Shown: positions 52,213 through 60,971 of the stretch, piece by piece
Layout: each line of letters opens with the position of its first letter
Numbering within the stretch: the stretch's first letter is position 1
Source: Paenibacillus sp. URB8-2
GTDB lineage: Bacteria > Bacillota > Bacilli > Paenibacillales > Paenibacillaceae
Reading direction: 5' to 3'
Length of the DNA stretch: 64,000 nt
Assembly (NCBI RefSeq): GCF_013393385.1
Contig: NZ_AP023239.1
Location: forward strand, 3,038,001 to 3,102,000
Program-made: the position numbers and the translations under genes
Notes under the pieces: generated by a model
Seen by the model: only the letters and a program-made list of their open reading frames with translations
What the model was told of the DNA's origin: nothing
Database searches by the model: none

Positions 52213-53670
52213 TTGCTTACAAAAATAAAATGGTTCCAAGCCGTCTACGGCCTGCTCGTCGCGGCTGTGATCCTGTCTCTATTTCCGAAGTATTCCTATA
52301 ATGATCCGGATACCTTCTGGCATATCGAGCTTGGGCAATATATGATTCAGCACCATACCGTGCTTCACCACGCCATACATACTTTTTACGGAGACAAACT
52401 TCCTTATATTCCGCATGAATTCGGGTTTCAAATCGTCGCTGCGGGTCTGTATATGACATTCGGATGGCCCGGGGTTTACCTGCTGACGGCATTCTGTCTG
52501 TTTCTGTTAATTCTCGGGCTGCTGCAGATGGCCAAAATTTCGCGCAGAGAGCTGGGCTTCAGAGAGGATCATCCGCTCCTTCTGCCTTTTGTGCTGCTGA
52601 TTTCCGTCTGGATTTACTACAATTATTTCAAGGGCAGACCGCAGATGGTTTCGTCGTGGATGATTGTGTGGTTCTTTGTGTATTTACGCAGATTCCAGAT
52701 GCAGCCTGTGGTCAAACCCGCCGCAGCCATGATCGTCCTTTCTTTCGGAATTGCCAATTTCCATGCAGGCGTCTGGCTCGTTATTGTCGTGTTCACGGGA
52801 ATGGCCTTTCTCGAAGCCTGGATCGCCCGAAAGCTGGACAAGCGCCGCCTTCTCGCCTTTGCCGGGGTGGTGATCGCCGGGATTCCGAATCCGGGCGGCA
52901 TCAAGAGTTTGCTGTACATTTTGACGGTGAGCAGGAACAACTTCAACATGCTGATCAACGAATGGCAGCCGATTGCGTTCGGCAAATGGGATACGTCGGC
53001 CATGACGCTCCTGCTGCTGTTTTTTGCCCTGACTCTGCCCTTCTCGCTGTACCGGAAACCGTTCCGGTTCTTTCTGATGCTGGGGATTCTGTATCTCGGC
53101 GTGTCCAACTTCAAGCAGAACCTGTTCATGTGGCTGTTCATTCCGTATTTCGCCGGGGCGTTCTTTGAAGCTTTTCCCTGGATGCGAAAGGTCGATATCC
53201 GGTTAAAGCCATGGATGATCCGTACCGCGCTTGCCGCCGGACTGTTGGTCAACTGCATCGTCAATTTCGCTTCCCCTCCCACAGTGAACGAGCGCAGCTA
53301 TCCGGTTGACGAAATGGCCTATATTTTAAAATACCATACGGGAACCGCGCGTCCGAAAGTGCTGGCTCCCTATGGATCATCCGGCTATGTGATGTACCGG
53401 GGAGGCGATGTCCTGTGCGACGGCAGGCAGGACCCTTTCATTACCCGCGAATCGCTCGGCGCTTACGGCTGGACCGCGTTCGAGCGGTCGATGTACGGTT
53501 TCTCCGACGTTCTGCCGGATATTGCGGACTATGACAAGCCCGAATACATCATCGTCCGCAACACCGCTTCCACCCGGCTGTTCGAGGGCTGGCGAAAAGC
53601 CTTCGGCGAGCCGGTCTACCGTGGACGGTTCGGCAGCGTGTTCGCTTATAGCGGAGGCAAAAAAACGTAA
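52213..53670 (+). CDS. Uncharacterised polytopic membrane protein (GT-C-like layout)
   Basis: 485 residues with about ten transmembrane helices and a C-terminal soluble part of about 110 residues. The first outer loop carries NDPDTFWHIELGQYMI; an acidic D-x-D followed by W-H after helix 1 is typical of GT-C-fold, lipid-linked glycosyltransferases, but I do not recognise a specific family. The soluble tail (LAPYGSSGYVMYRGGDVLCDGRQDPF) resembles tails seen in similar unknown membrane proteins. The start is TTG at 52213 after ggggg; an in-frame start 30 bases upstream lacks a good ribosome site. Monocistronic, divergent from cysJ. Confidence 0.65.
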   Translation: MLTKIKWFQAVYGLLVAAVILSLFPKYSYNDPDTFWHIELGQYMIQHHTVLHHAIHTFYGDKLPYIPHEFGFQIVAAGLYMTFGWPGVYLLTAFCLFLLILGLLQMAKISRRELGFREDHPLLLPFVLLISVWIYYNYFKGRPQMVSSWMIVWFFVYLRRFQMQPVVKPAAAMIVLSFGIANFHAGVWLVIVVFTGMAFLEAWIARKLDKRRLLAFAGVVIAGIPNPGGIKSLLYILTVSRNNFNMLINEWQPIAFGKWDTSAMTLLLLFFALTLPFSLYRKPFRFFLMLGILYLGVSNFKQNLFMWLFIPYFAGAFFEAFPWMRKVDIRLKPWMIRTALAAGLLVNCIVNFASPPTVNERSYPVDEMAYILKYHTGTARPKVLAPYGSSGYVMYRGGDVLCDGRQDPFITRESLGAYGWTAFERSMYGFSDVLPDIADYDKPEYIIVRNTASTRLFEGWRKAFGEPVYRGRFGSVFAYSGGKKT

Positions 53671-53718
53671 GTAGATGAACTCTCAGCGCTATTATTCACC
53701 ATGCTAAACGGCTGTGTG

Positions 53719-53766
53719 CAAAAAAACGGCTTGGTCCATTCTCTATTAGAGAAGAGCCAAGCCGTT
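53719..53766 (-). terminator. Terminator of the two-component operon
   Basis: aacggcttgg pairs with ccaagccgtt, with an inner ttctct/agagaa arm; on the minus strand a run of T follows. Confidence 0.85.
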
Positions 53767-53771
53767 ACTAT

Positions 53772-55175
53772 TCAGTGCGCCAAAAGGGGGAGATTAAGCG
53801 TCACCGTTGTTCCTTCGCCCGGCTTGCTTGCGATGGCGATCGCGCCGCCGTATCCCCGCATGAGCCGCTCCGCGATGGCAAGGCCCAGACCTGTGCCTCC
53901 CTGCTCCCGGCTTCTCGATTTGTCCGCTCTGTAAAAGCGCTGGAACACATGCGGCAGATCTTCTTCCGGAATCCCGATGCCACGGTCCCTGACCGCAATT
54001 TGGACGCTTCCGCCGTCAATGGCGGCCGAAATGAATATTTCTTTGTGCTCCATGGAATATTTGACAGCATTGTCCAGCACGATGAGCAGAACCTGCTCCA
54101 GATGATGATGCTTGATGTTGACCTCGGCTCCTTCGGCGGATTCAAGCTCGCATTGAAAAGTGAATTCAGGGTGCAGCAGCTCGAAATTCCTCACGGCATA
54201 GTTAACCGCTTCAATCGCCAGCGTTGCGCAGACTTCGCCGTCGCTCCGCAAGGCTTCCACGCGTGTAAGCTCCAGTAATTCGTTGACGATTCCCTTGAGC
54301 CGCCCAAGCTCCTGTACTGATACCTGAAGCGACTCCTCCAAAATATCCGGATTGTTCTTGCCCCAACGATGAAGCAGAGAGATATGTCCCTCGATAATGG
54401 AGATCGGCGTTCTGAGCTCGTGAGACGCATCCGCAACAAACTGCTGCTGGTTATGAAACGCCTGCTCCAGCTGGTTCATCAATTCGTTAAAGACATTGGC
54501 CAGGTTACCGAGCTCATCTTTGCCGTTGGGAACGGCCACCCGCTCCTGAAGACCCTTGCGCTTGATGTTATTCATCGTCACCGTCAGCTCGCGGATCGGA
54601 CCCAGCAGCTTGCGGGACAGAAAAACTCCGCCCAGTCCGCTCAGCAGGAAGGCAACGAGAAATCCCGCCAGCATGACGGCCAACAACATTTTGCTAAGCT
54701 TGTCCGAGCTCTCCAGATTGTTCACGATTTCAATAGTCCCTGCAAAGGACGCCGAATCAACGGGTCTGCGGATCACCAGCAGATGGTCATCGCCGTGCCA
54801 CGCGGTATAGGATACGGTGCTGTCTGACCTCTGCGGCGCTATCCAATCTTCCGGCAGTCTGTCGGAGACGGTCAGGACGGGATTGCCCCCCCTGTTTAAT
54901 ATCCGGATCATCTGATTGCTCGAGTTGAGGCTGTCAATGAACGGCCCAATGCTTCCGACGGACTCCTCCGTCACCTTTTCGATTTCGAAATAGCTGCGGA
55001 TTTCTTCCGCGCTCTTCAGAGCGGCGCTTTCTGTCCGGCCGAACATCCAGTTGTTGATGACAATATATTGAATGGCGTTGTAGGCAAGAAACAGGATGCA
55101 CATCAAAGCGGCCGCCCAAAATGTCATTTTCCAGCGGATCGACAGCCGGGCCAGCCCGTGTCTCAGCCTGTTCAT
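53772..55175 (-). CDS. Sensor histidine kinase (HAMP, HisKA, HATPase)
   Basis: 467 residues: transmembrane helix 1 (about 18-40), outer sensor domain (about 41-160), helix 2 (about 163-188), HAMP linker, phospho-acceptor His in ASHELRTPISIIEGH, N box VLLIVLDNAVKY, G1 DRGIGIPEEDLPHVFQRFYR and G2 GGTGLGLAIAERL. All catalytic parts are intact. The start overlaps the response regulator stop by four bases. ArlS/CssS-like; the signal is unknown and no target operon adjoins. Confidence 0.94.
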   Translation of the reverse strand: MNRLRHGLARLSIRWKMTFWAAALMCILFLAYNAIQYIVINNWMFGRTESAALKSAEEIRSYFEIEKVTEESVGSIGPFIDSLNSSNQMIRILNRGGNPVLTVSDRLPEDWIAPQRSDSTVSYTAWHGDDHLLVIRRPVDSASFAGTIEIVNNLESSDKLSKMLLAVMLAGFLVAFLLSGLGGVFLSRKLLGPIRELTVTMNNIKRKGLQERVAVPNGKDELGNLANVFNELMNQLEQAFHNQQQFVADASHELRTPISIIEGHISLLHRWGKNNPDILEESLQVSVQELGRLKGIVNELLELTRVEALRSDGEVCATLAIEAVNYAVRNFELLHPEFTFQCELESAEGAEVNIKHHHLEQVLLIVLDNAVKYSMEHKEIFISAAIDGGSVQIAVRDRGIGIPEEDLPHVFQRFYRADKSRSREQGGTGLGLAIAERLMRGYGGAIAIASKPGEGTTVTLNLPLLAH

Positions 55176-55843
55176 TTCCGCATCACATAGCCGAGGCCGC
55201 GCAGCGTCTGAATCAAGCTCGGTCTTCCCGGCTCGTCGATTTTGTTCCGAATATAGCTGATATATACATCGACCGCTTTGCTGTCCACCTCGGAATCGTA
55301 TCCCCAGATGGCTTCCAACAGCATCTCGCGTGTCATAGCTCGTCCCAAGTTCTCCATCAATACCTGCAAAATCTCGAACTCCCGCTTCGTCAAATCGATT
55401 GCCGTCCCGTTCTTTGAAACCGTCCGTCCTTCAACGTCCAGCTCCAGATCGGCGCAGCGCAGTATCCGGGACTGGCTCGCATTGCCGGAGCGGCGAAGCA
55501 GGGACCGCATCCGGGCCAGCAGCTCTTCGATATCAAAAGGCTTCGAAATATAATCGTCCGCCCCGCTGTCAAGTCCCGCCACTTTATCCGCCAGTCCGTC
55601 TCTCGCCGTAATCATAATGATCGGCGTTTCCTTGGCTGTCCGAATGTGGGTGCACACCGCCAGTCCGTTAAGTCCCGGCAGCATAAGGTCAAGCAGTACC
55701 ATATCCCACTCCTCCTCCAGAGCCCGTTCAAGTCCTTTCTTCCCCTCATAGGCGACAGTAACCGCGTAGCCCGCATGCTGTAGCTCCAATTCAATGAAGC
55801 GCGCCAAATTTTTCTCGTCTTCGATCAGAAGTATTTTGTGCAT
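55172..55843 (-). CDS. OmpR-family response regulator
   Basis: 223 residues: receiver domain with acidic pocket EDE and phospho-Asp in DMVLLDLMLPGLNG, Lys in YISKPFDIEELLARM; C-terminal winged helix with KREFEILQVLMENLGRAMTREMLLEAIWGYD and YIRNKIDEPGRPSLIQTLRGLGYVMRK. It activates or represses genes when phosphorylated by the next gene product. ATG at 55843 follows aaagga; upstream in-frame residues lack a ribosome site. Confidence 0.95.
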   Translation of the reverse strand: MHKILLIEDEKNLARFIELELQHAGYAVTVAYEGKKGLERALEEEWDMVLLDLMLPGLNGLAVCTHIRTAKETPIIMITARDGLADKVAGLDSGADDYISKPFDIEELLARMRSLLRRSGNASQSRILRCADLELDVEGRTVSKNGTAIDLTKREFEILQVLMENLGRAMTREMLLEAIWGYDSEVDSKAVDVYISYIRNKIDEPGRPSLIQTLRGLGYVMRK

Positions 55844-55954
55844 ACGCTGTCCTTTCGTTTCCGCTTCAATAAATGTGATTTCTCTCAATATTCTACTTCA
55901 TTTTACTGCTCTTTCCTTAACCTACGATTAAGAGCACTCGATGATAAGCAAAAT

Positions 55955-55986
55955 AAAAAGCCCTCCTCAGCCTAGTGAGGAGAGCT
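55955..55986 (-). terminator. Terminator of the LSm-like gene
   Basis: On the minus strand agctctcctca/tgaggagggct with loop ctaggc, followed by ttttattttg. Confidence 0.8.
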
Positions 55987-55998
55987 CCGTCCGTCATG

Positions 55999-56235
55999 TC
56001 AAATCAGCGCAATGGCAAGCAAAGTGAACAGGCTCAGCGTGATAATTGGGTTCACATACCCATACGGATAAGGATAGGGATAGTAGCCCGAGGTTCTAAC
56101 GCCGCCTCTTTCGGGCTCCAGGTAGACATTGTGCATATCCACATCTTTTATCGTACCTCTGTACTCTTTGCCATCTCTCGTCATAATGCGGACTTTTCTC
56201 CCTTTGCATCTCAAACAATTGTAATAGGCTTCCAC
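55999..56235 (-). CDS. 78-residue LSm-like protein with hydrophobic tail
   Basis: Residues 1-45 (VRIMTRDGKEYRGTIKDVDMHNVYLEP) look like an Sm1-type beta-sheet motif (basic strand, G-x-x-x-R-G-x-I-x-x-x-D-x-H-N-V-x-L), the fold of Hfq/LSm and of many short Bacillus proteins. A Gly/Tyr/Pro linker (SGYYPYPYPYGY) and a membrane helix (PIITLSLFTLLAIALI) follow. The start is GTG at 56235, nine bases after ggagg. Two cysteines near the N terminus (CLRC). I do not know its function; RNA binding or oligomerisation at the membrane is only a guess. Confidence 0.65.
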   Translation of the reverse strand: MEAYYNCLRCKGRKVRIMTRDGKEYRGTIKDVDMHNVYLEPERGGVRTSGYYPYPYPYGYVNPIITLSLFTLLAIALI

Positions 56236-56469
56236 AAGATCACTCCTCCCTTATACCTGCATAGTATGGGGGACGGCGCATGCGGGAAACGGCTAATGTA
56301 CAGCGCGCCAGGCTTTTATAAGAATTTCCAGAAATCTATTGACTCTCACAAGGTGGCAGGGTTTAGAGTTATAGTACAATCCGGATTGAAGCGCCGATTC
56401 CCCTAAAGTCATTAGGAAGGCAGCTGATGAAGCTTGAGGCGGATGTGAATTAAGTGAATGCCGATTAAG

Positions 56470-56760
56470 CGGGCTACCAGTTCATCTCAAAGGCAAGGCG
56501 GTCGGCAGCGGGGAAAGTTGGTGGATTGCGGAGATTCCTGCTTTTATACATCTTTTTCCGTGGAAATCTTCCTCACAAACCCAATTCCTGCAAAAGTGCA
56601 GGCATTTCCACCTCCTTTCTCCCGATGCGGCGCGCATTGCTCTAAAGGCTGCATATTCGCAGCCTTTACTTCTTCCTACGCAAAATTCGCCTGACAAACC
56701 TGCAGATTTGCAGGAAAACGCCACGGTTACGCTGAACACAGACTGAATAGACGAATAAGC
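56470..56760. repeat. Hairpin-rich intergenic segment, candidate interspersed repeat
   Basis: Two similar perfect palindromic hairpins, cctgcaaaagtgcagg (56587-56602) and cctgcagatttgcagg (56700-56715), flank a third (aaaggctgc/gcagccttt, 56643-56667). A minus-strand open frame of 124 codons crosses the region but has low-complexity, Cys- and Arg-rich composition unlike its neighbours. There is also a strong orphan ribosome site, gaaaggaggtggaa, before ATGCCTGCA. I read it as a non-coding repeat rather than a gene. Confidence 0.4.
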
Positions 56761-56806
56761 CGCCCCCTTCATCCCCTTGCACGAAGATGGCCGACGCAAT
56801 AATGCA

Positions 56807-56855
56807 ACAAAAAAACGGGTGCCGCCCTTTACGGACAACACCCGATATTTTTTCA
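56807..56855 (-). terminator. Bidirectional terminator at the end of mntH
   Basis: cgggtg pairs with cacccg around an inner gtcc/ggac-like arm; T7 follows on the minus strand and atatttttt on the plus strand. Confidence 0.88.
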
Positions 56856-56876
56856 ATAACAGTTCGAATTTCGATG

Positions 56877-58172
56877 TTAAGCAATGAACGTCTCGGCAAT
56901 CAGAAACAAATTCAATGCTACAACGATACTGGCAATGACCCAGCCGAGCGCGGAGGTAATTCTGCGGTTGACGAGCCCGCCCATCAGCTTGCGGTCGCTG
57001 GTAAAGATAATTAACGGAATCAGCGCGAACGCAATGCCGAAAGAAAGAATAACCTGGCTCATTACAAGCGCATGCGTCGGATCAACGCCCGACAATATGA
57101 TCGCAAGAGGCGGAATGGTTGTAATCGCGCGGCGGAGATACAGATTGATTCTTCTGTTGATAAATCCCTGCATGACGACATCTCCTGCCATAGTGCCGAC
57201 GGAAGCGCTGGAAAGCCCGGCAATCAGCAGACCGAGACCAAAGGAAACAGCCGTAACGGGTCCAACCAGCTGGCCGAATTGGTGATAAGCCACTTCCAGG
57301 TCCTCTACAGCAAGACCGTTCTTGAAAAAGGCCGCTGCCGAAACGATCACCATCGCCATATTTACCGCGCCCGCAATAAACATCGCAATCAGTATATCGA
57401 TGAACTCCAGCTTGAAAATTTTCTTCTTCTCCTCGTCGTCTTTGCCCACAATCCGGTTCTGGGTTAGCGAGGAATGCAAATAGATCGCGTGCGGCATAAC
57501 GGTAGCTCCAAGAATGCCTGCCGCCAGCAACACGCTGTCAACGCCCTGAAAGCTTGGTGTCACGATTCCGTGGAACACGTCGCCCATATCCGGCTTAGCC
57601 ATGATGACTTGAAAAGCGAACGCCAGCACAACTACCAGAATCATGGCGGCGATTCCCGCTTCAAGAGAACGATATCCCCGCCGTTGAAGCTCAAGTATGG
57701 CGAAGGAACCTGCCGCCGTGATCAGCGCCGCGGGCAGCATCGGAATGTCGAACAGAAGATACAGGCCTAGCGCCGCCCCGAGAAATTCCGCCAGGTCGGT
57801 CGCCATGATGACCAGTTCGCTTTGAATCCATAGAAAGAACGAAGCTCTCTTAGGAAAGCGCGCGCGGGCAACCTCAGGCAAATTGTGGCCGGTCGCGATG
57901 CCGAGCTTGGCGGACAACGATTGAATCAGAACAGCCATCAAGTTGGAGGCTGCGATAACCCAGAGCAGGAGATAACCGTACTTTGAGCCTGCCGTAATAT
58001 TGGTAGCGAAGTTTCCAGGGTCGAGATAAGCGACAGCCGCAATAAAAGCGGGTCCGAGGAAAGGAAGAATTCGTTTCAAGCCCTTCCCTTTTCCTTGCAA
58101 TGCGGAGCGGGCGGCGAGAAGATGTCTTTCTTTTTGCTGGGCGGTGCCCAAAGGATAGGTGCGTTCCATCAT
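56877..58172 (-). CDS. mntH: Nramp-family divalent metal transporter
   Basis: 431 residues and 11 helices. Metal-site motifs are AYLDPGNFATNI in helix 1 (Asp, Asn) and GATVMPHAIYLHSSLTQ in helix 6 (Ala/Met-Pro-His). It imports manganese (and iron) with protons. Length is normal. ATG at 58172 follows ggggaggt. The promoter is clear and flanked by half-palindromes taggctaa and aagcctaa that might bind an MntR-type regulator. Confidence 0.95.
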   Translation of the reverse strand: MMERTYPLGTAQQKERHLLAARSALQGKGKGLKRILPFLGPAFIAAVAYLDPGNFATNITAGSKYGYLLLWVIAASNLMAVLIQSLSAKLGIATGHNLPEVARARFPKRASFFLWIQSELVIMATDLAEFLGAALGLYLLFDIPMLPAALITAAGSFAILELQRRGYRSLEAGIAAMILVVVLAFAFQVIMAKPDMGDVFHGIVTPSFQGVDSVLLAAGILGATVMPHAIYLHSSLTQNRIVGKDDEEKKKIFKLEFIDILIAMFIAGAVNMAMVIVSAAAFFKNGLAVEDLEVAYHQFGQLVGPVTAVSFGLGLLIAGLSSASVGTMAGDVVMQGFINRRINLYLRRAITTIPPLAIILSGVDPTHALVMSQVILSFGIAFALIPLIIFTSDRKLMGGLVNRRITSALGWVIASIVVALNLFLIAETFIA

Positions 58173-58243
58173 TCTTGTTACCTCCCCGCCTAAAAATTAG
58201 CCAAGCACATAAAAGTTTACCTGATGCAACATTTCTTAGGCTT

Positions 58244-58272
58244 ATTATATTCTCCTTTACCCATTTTGTAAA
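58244..58272 (-). promoter_or_regulatory. Promoter of mntH
   Basis: On the minus strand TTTACA (58272-58267), 17 bases, TATAAT (58249-58244): a near-consensus sigma-A promoter. aataggctaac lies upstream and taataagcctaag directly overlaps and follows the -10; inverted AGGC/GCCT elements are the kind used by DtxR-family regulators, but the match to the Bacillus MntR box is poor. Confidence 0.75.
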
Positions 58273-58318
58273 CGTGTAGTTAGCCTATTGTAGCCGATTA
58301 CTATGCTGTAAATCACAA

Positions 58319-58366
58319 AAACCCAAACAGAGACCGGCGGCTGTGCCGGCACTGCTTGGGTTTGTT
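58319..58366 (-). terminator. Terminator of the MFS exporter gene
   Basis: On the minus strand aacccaagca...tgtttgggtt with a GC-rich inner hairpin (gccggcac/gccgccgg) and ttttgtgat tail. Confidence 0.8.
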
Positions 58367-58404
58367 GTTCACTATAGGTTTGAGCGGTTCGCTATTCGGT
58401 TGGA

Positions 58405-59604
58405 TCAGCGTGTTCCGCCCTTCATATCCCAGACATACACGACTGCGGCTGCCAGGAGCCCTAAAAAAGCAAGCAGCGCCCCGAACCAGGGAAGAGCGGA
58501 AAGGCCGACATGCGTAATAATATATCCCCCGAAAAAGGCTCCGAATGCGTTGCCCAGATTCAGCGCGGAGTGGTTTGACGTGGAGGCTAGCGCCGGAGCG
58601 TCCTTCGCCAAATTCATGATTCGGACCTGAAGGCCCGGAAGCACGCCAAAGGCGCCGGCGCCCCAGATAAATATGGTAATGACCGCGAGTGCCGGAATGT
58701 GGACCGAATAGGCGAAAAAGGCCAGGACGGCCGCAAGAAAAGCAAAGTTCACAAGCATCGAGGGCATGAGCTTCCAGTCGGCCAGCCTGCCCCCTATGAT
58801 ATTTCCTGTTGTTACGCCTACGCCGAACAGCACGAGAATCAAGGCGACGATGCTCTCCGAGAACCCGGTAATGTCCTCCAGCAGCGGTGTAATATACGTG
58901 AAGACGGAGAAAAGGCTGGCGCACCCGAACGCTCCTGTCAGCAGAACAAGCAGTAGCTTCGGCTGTATCAGCGCCCGAAGCTGGCGTGTAAGGCTTGAAG
59001 TTTCCTCCGCCTTGATTACGGGCACGAGCAGCAGGATGCCGGCAAGCGAGAGCACGCCCATCACGACCACGGCGCCGAACGACGCTCTCCAGCCCAGATG
59101 TTGGCCGATAAACGTCCCAACCGGGACGCCAATTATATTGGCTACGGTCAATCCGGCCATCATAATCGAAACCGCCGCGGCACGCCGCCCCGGCTTGACG
59201 AGGCTCGCCGCGATGACGGAACCGACGCCGAAAAAGGTCCCGTGGGCCAAGGCGGTAAACAGTCTGGCTCCCATCAGTACGTTGTAGTTCGGCGCAAATG
59301 CGGCAATGCCGTTCCCGATGATAAAGAAGATCATCAGCAGGCAAAGCAACTGTTTTTGTGGAAGCCGGTACGTCAGCATCGCCAGAATCGGAGCCCCGAT
59401 GGCGACGCCCAGCGCATAGCTGGTAATCAGTTGTCCCGCCGAAGCGATCGAAACGTGCAGATCCTCGGCTACATTAGGCAATATGCCCATAATAACGAAT
59501 TCAGTCATTCCGATGGCAAAAGCGCCGAGCGTCAAAGACAAAAGCGCCAAAGGAATGCGTTCCTTTACTTGTACGCTCGGGTTTGCGGATAGCGGTGTGC
59601 TCAT
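58405..59604 (-). CDS. MFS exporter (AraJ/Bmr-like)
   Basis: 399 residues and 12 helices of the DHA1 type. FAIGMTEFVIMGILPNVAEDL at the start and the helix-5 antiporter-like motif GVPVGTFIGQHLGWRASF are typical of the arabinose-polymer/purine-ribonucleoside and drug efflux group (AraJ, PbuE, YdhP). The substrate cannot be told. Monocistronic between two terminators. Confidence 0.87.
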   Translation of the reverse strand: MSTPLSANPSVQVKERIPLALLSLTLGAFAIGMTEFVIMGILPNVAEDLHVSIASAGQLITSYALGVAIGAPILAMLTYRLPQKQLLCLLMIFFIIGNGIAAFAPNYNVLMGARLFTALAHGTFFGVGSVIAASLVKPGRRAAAVSIMMAGLTVANIIGVPVGTFIGQHLGWRASFGAVVVMGVLSLAGILLLVPVIKAEETSSLTRQLRALIQPKLLLVLLTGAFGCASLFSVFTYITPLLEDITGFSESIVALILVLFGVGVTTGNIIGGRLADWKLMPSMLVNFAFLAAVLAFFAYSVHIPALAVITIFIWGAGAFGVLPGLQVRIMNLAKDAPALASTSNHSALNLGNAFGAFFGGYIITHVGLSALPWFGALLAFLGLLAAAVVYVWDMKGGTR

Positions 59605-59783
59605 TTCTTTATTCTCCTTATCTTAAATACTGTTTCCGGCATGATGCAGGCGCTCTCTCCGTTATGCATCAAGAAGGCGAGCGCCTCAAAGTCCGCTGCA
59701 AGGCTCATTCAAAATCAGAAGCTGCGGCCGGTAAATGCTTTACTTATTTTAAACTGTGAAAATGAAACTGTCGATGTGAAAAT

Positions 59784-59830
59784 TGCAAAAAACGGCCCCG
59801 CCAGGGAAACATCCCCCGGCGAAGCCGTCA
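59784..59830 (-). terminator. Terminator of lacD
   Basis: On the minus strand acggc(ttcgccggggga...tccctggcggg)gccgt, followed by T6, ten bases after the stop. Confidence 0.85.
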
Positions 59831-59839
59831 ACATTAAGG

Positions 59840-60883
59840 CTAGACTCTGCTTTTTTCCCTTTCCACGACCTCGATATTGTCCTTGCCGCCATAGAAATCC
59901 CACCAGGGGGTCGCAGCCTTTGACAGCACTTCGCCCAGATGGATCATCCGCCGCACCCCCTCTTCCTTCAGCCATGCCCGCAGCGCTTCGGCTCCGTGCT
60001 TGCCGTAGATCTCAACACCGTCCTGCCAGGTTGCCCGTCCGCATAGCACGCCCGAGAACGGAACTTCGGCTTCGCCGGCAAGCTCCAGCGTCTCGATGAA
60101 CGTTTCATTCGTCACGCCCGCGCTCAAATAAATGAACGGAACGGTCGTCAGATCCGCCGTATCCTTGAAATGCGCAATCGCTTCTTCTCGCGTATACACG
60201 GCTTCGCCGCCCGCGTTGGCCCGGGTGCCTGCGACATACTTCAGGTTAATCGGAACCTCCACTTTAAGGACGTCGATCTTGTACTGGGGCTTGGTGAATT
60301 CCTGCATGTATTTTTTCACTTTTTCCGGCTTGGCCTTGGCAAATTCCGCTCCGGCGGAATCCGTGAGGGTATCGCTGTACGTGACGGCCTCGAAGAAAAA
60401 AGGGATATCCACGGATTCGCATTCCGCTCCGACCCGTTCGATAAAGGCATGTTTAATCGTGTTAATCTTCACGTCGTCGTCCGGATCGTAATACATCAGA
60501 ATTTTGATGGCATCAACGCCTTTTTCCGCATAGCGGCGCACCGACCATTCCGGCAGCAGATCGGGCAGGCGTCCTTTTTCCGCAGCGTCATAGCCCGTTT
60601 CCTCATATGCGATCAGCAGCCCGGTATCCTTATGCCGGACCGCCGCCGCATCCCAGCCGTACTCCGGGTCGAGCAGGATTGCGCTGGAGTATGGCGTCAG
60701 CTCTTCGGACACCAGTCTTTTGAATTCAGCGACATGCCGTTCGTCCGCTTCGCCTCCGAGAGCGCGTCCAAGCGATTTCTTGAGCGACCCCCGCTGATCG
60801 ATTGCCGTCGCCACAAACAGCCCCCGGTCATTGGACAGCTTGATTAACCGGTCGGATTTTCCTTTGGATATTCTCACACTCAT
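59840..60883 (-). CDS. lacD: Tagatose 1,6-diphosphate aldolase
   Basis: 347 residues of the class I aldolase family LacD, which splits tagatose 1,6-bisphosphate into dihydroxyacetone phosphate and glyceraldehyde 3-phosphate. Marks: ATAIDQRGSLKKSLG near the N terminus, LLDPEYGWDAA, the Schiff-base Lys region DVLKVEVPINLKYV and SAGVTNETF. Related enzymes also cleave sulfofructose phosphate. ATG at 60883 is behind aaggagg. No other galactose or tagatose genes are nearby, so the physiological substrate is open. Confidence 0.85.
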   Translation of the reverse strand: MSVRISKGKSDRLIKLSNDRGLFVATAIDQRGSLKKSLGRALGGEADERHVAEFKRLVSEELTPYSSAILLDPEYGWDAAAVRHKDTGLLIAYEETGYDAAEKGRLPDLLPEWSVRRYAEKGVDAIKILMYYDPDDDVKINTIKHAFIERVGAECESVDIPFFFEAVTYSDTLTDSAGAEFAKAKPEKVKKYMQEFTKPQYKIDVLKVEVPINLKYVAGTRANAGGEAVYTREEAIAHFKDTADLTTVPFIYLSAGVTNETFIETLELAGEAEVPFSGVLCGRATWQDGVEIYGKHGAEALRAWLKEEGVRRMIHLGEVLSKAATPWWDFYGGKDNIEVVEREKSRV

Positions 60884-60971
60884 CTGACGTTCCTCCTTCA
60901 TCTCCTAATATGTCCCAACGGTTGGTCCGCTATTTCGTATTTAACCGCCAGGACGGAGATCAACCAGGAAA

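Noticed and set aside
56482..56856. A 124-codon minus-strand frame between the LSm-like gene and mntH
   Set aside because: Odd Cys/Arg-rich composition, crosses several hairpins and the mntH terminator; more likely non-coding repeat DNA.
58313..59344. A 343-codon minus-strand frame overlapping the MFS exporter
   Set aside because: Arg-rich alternative frame of a clear membrane protein gene; no start signals.
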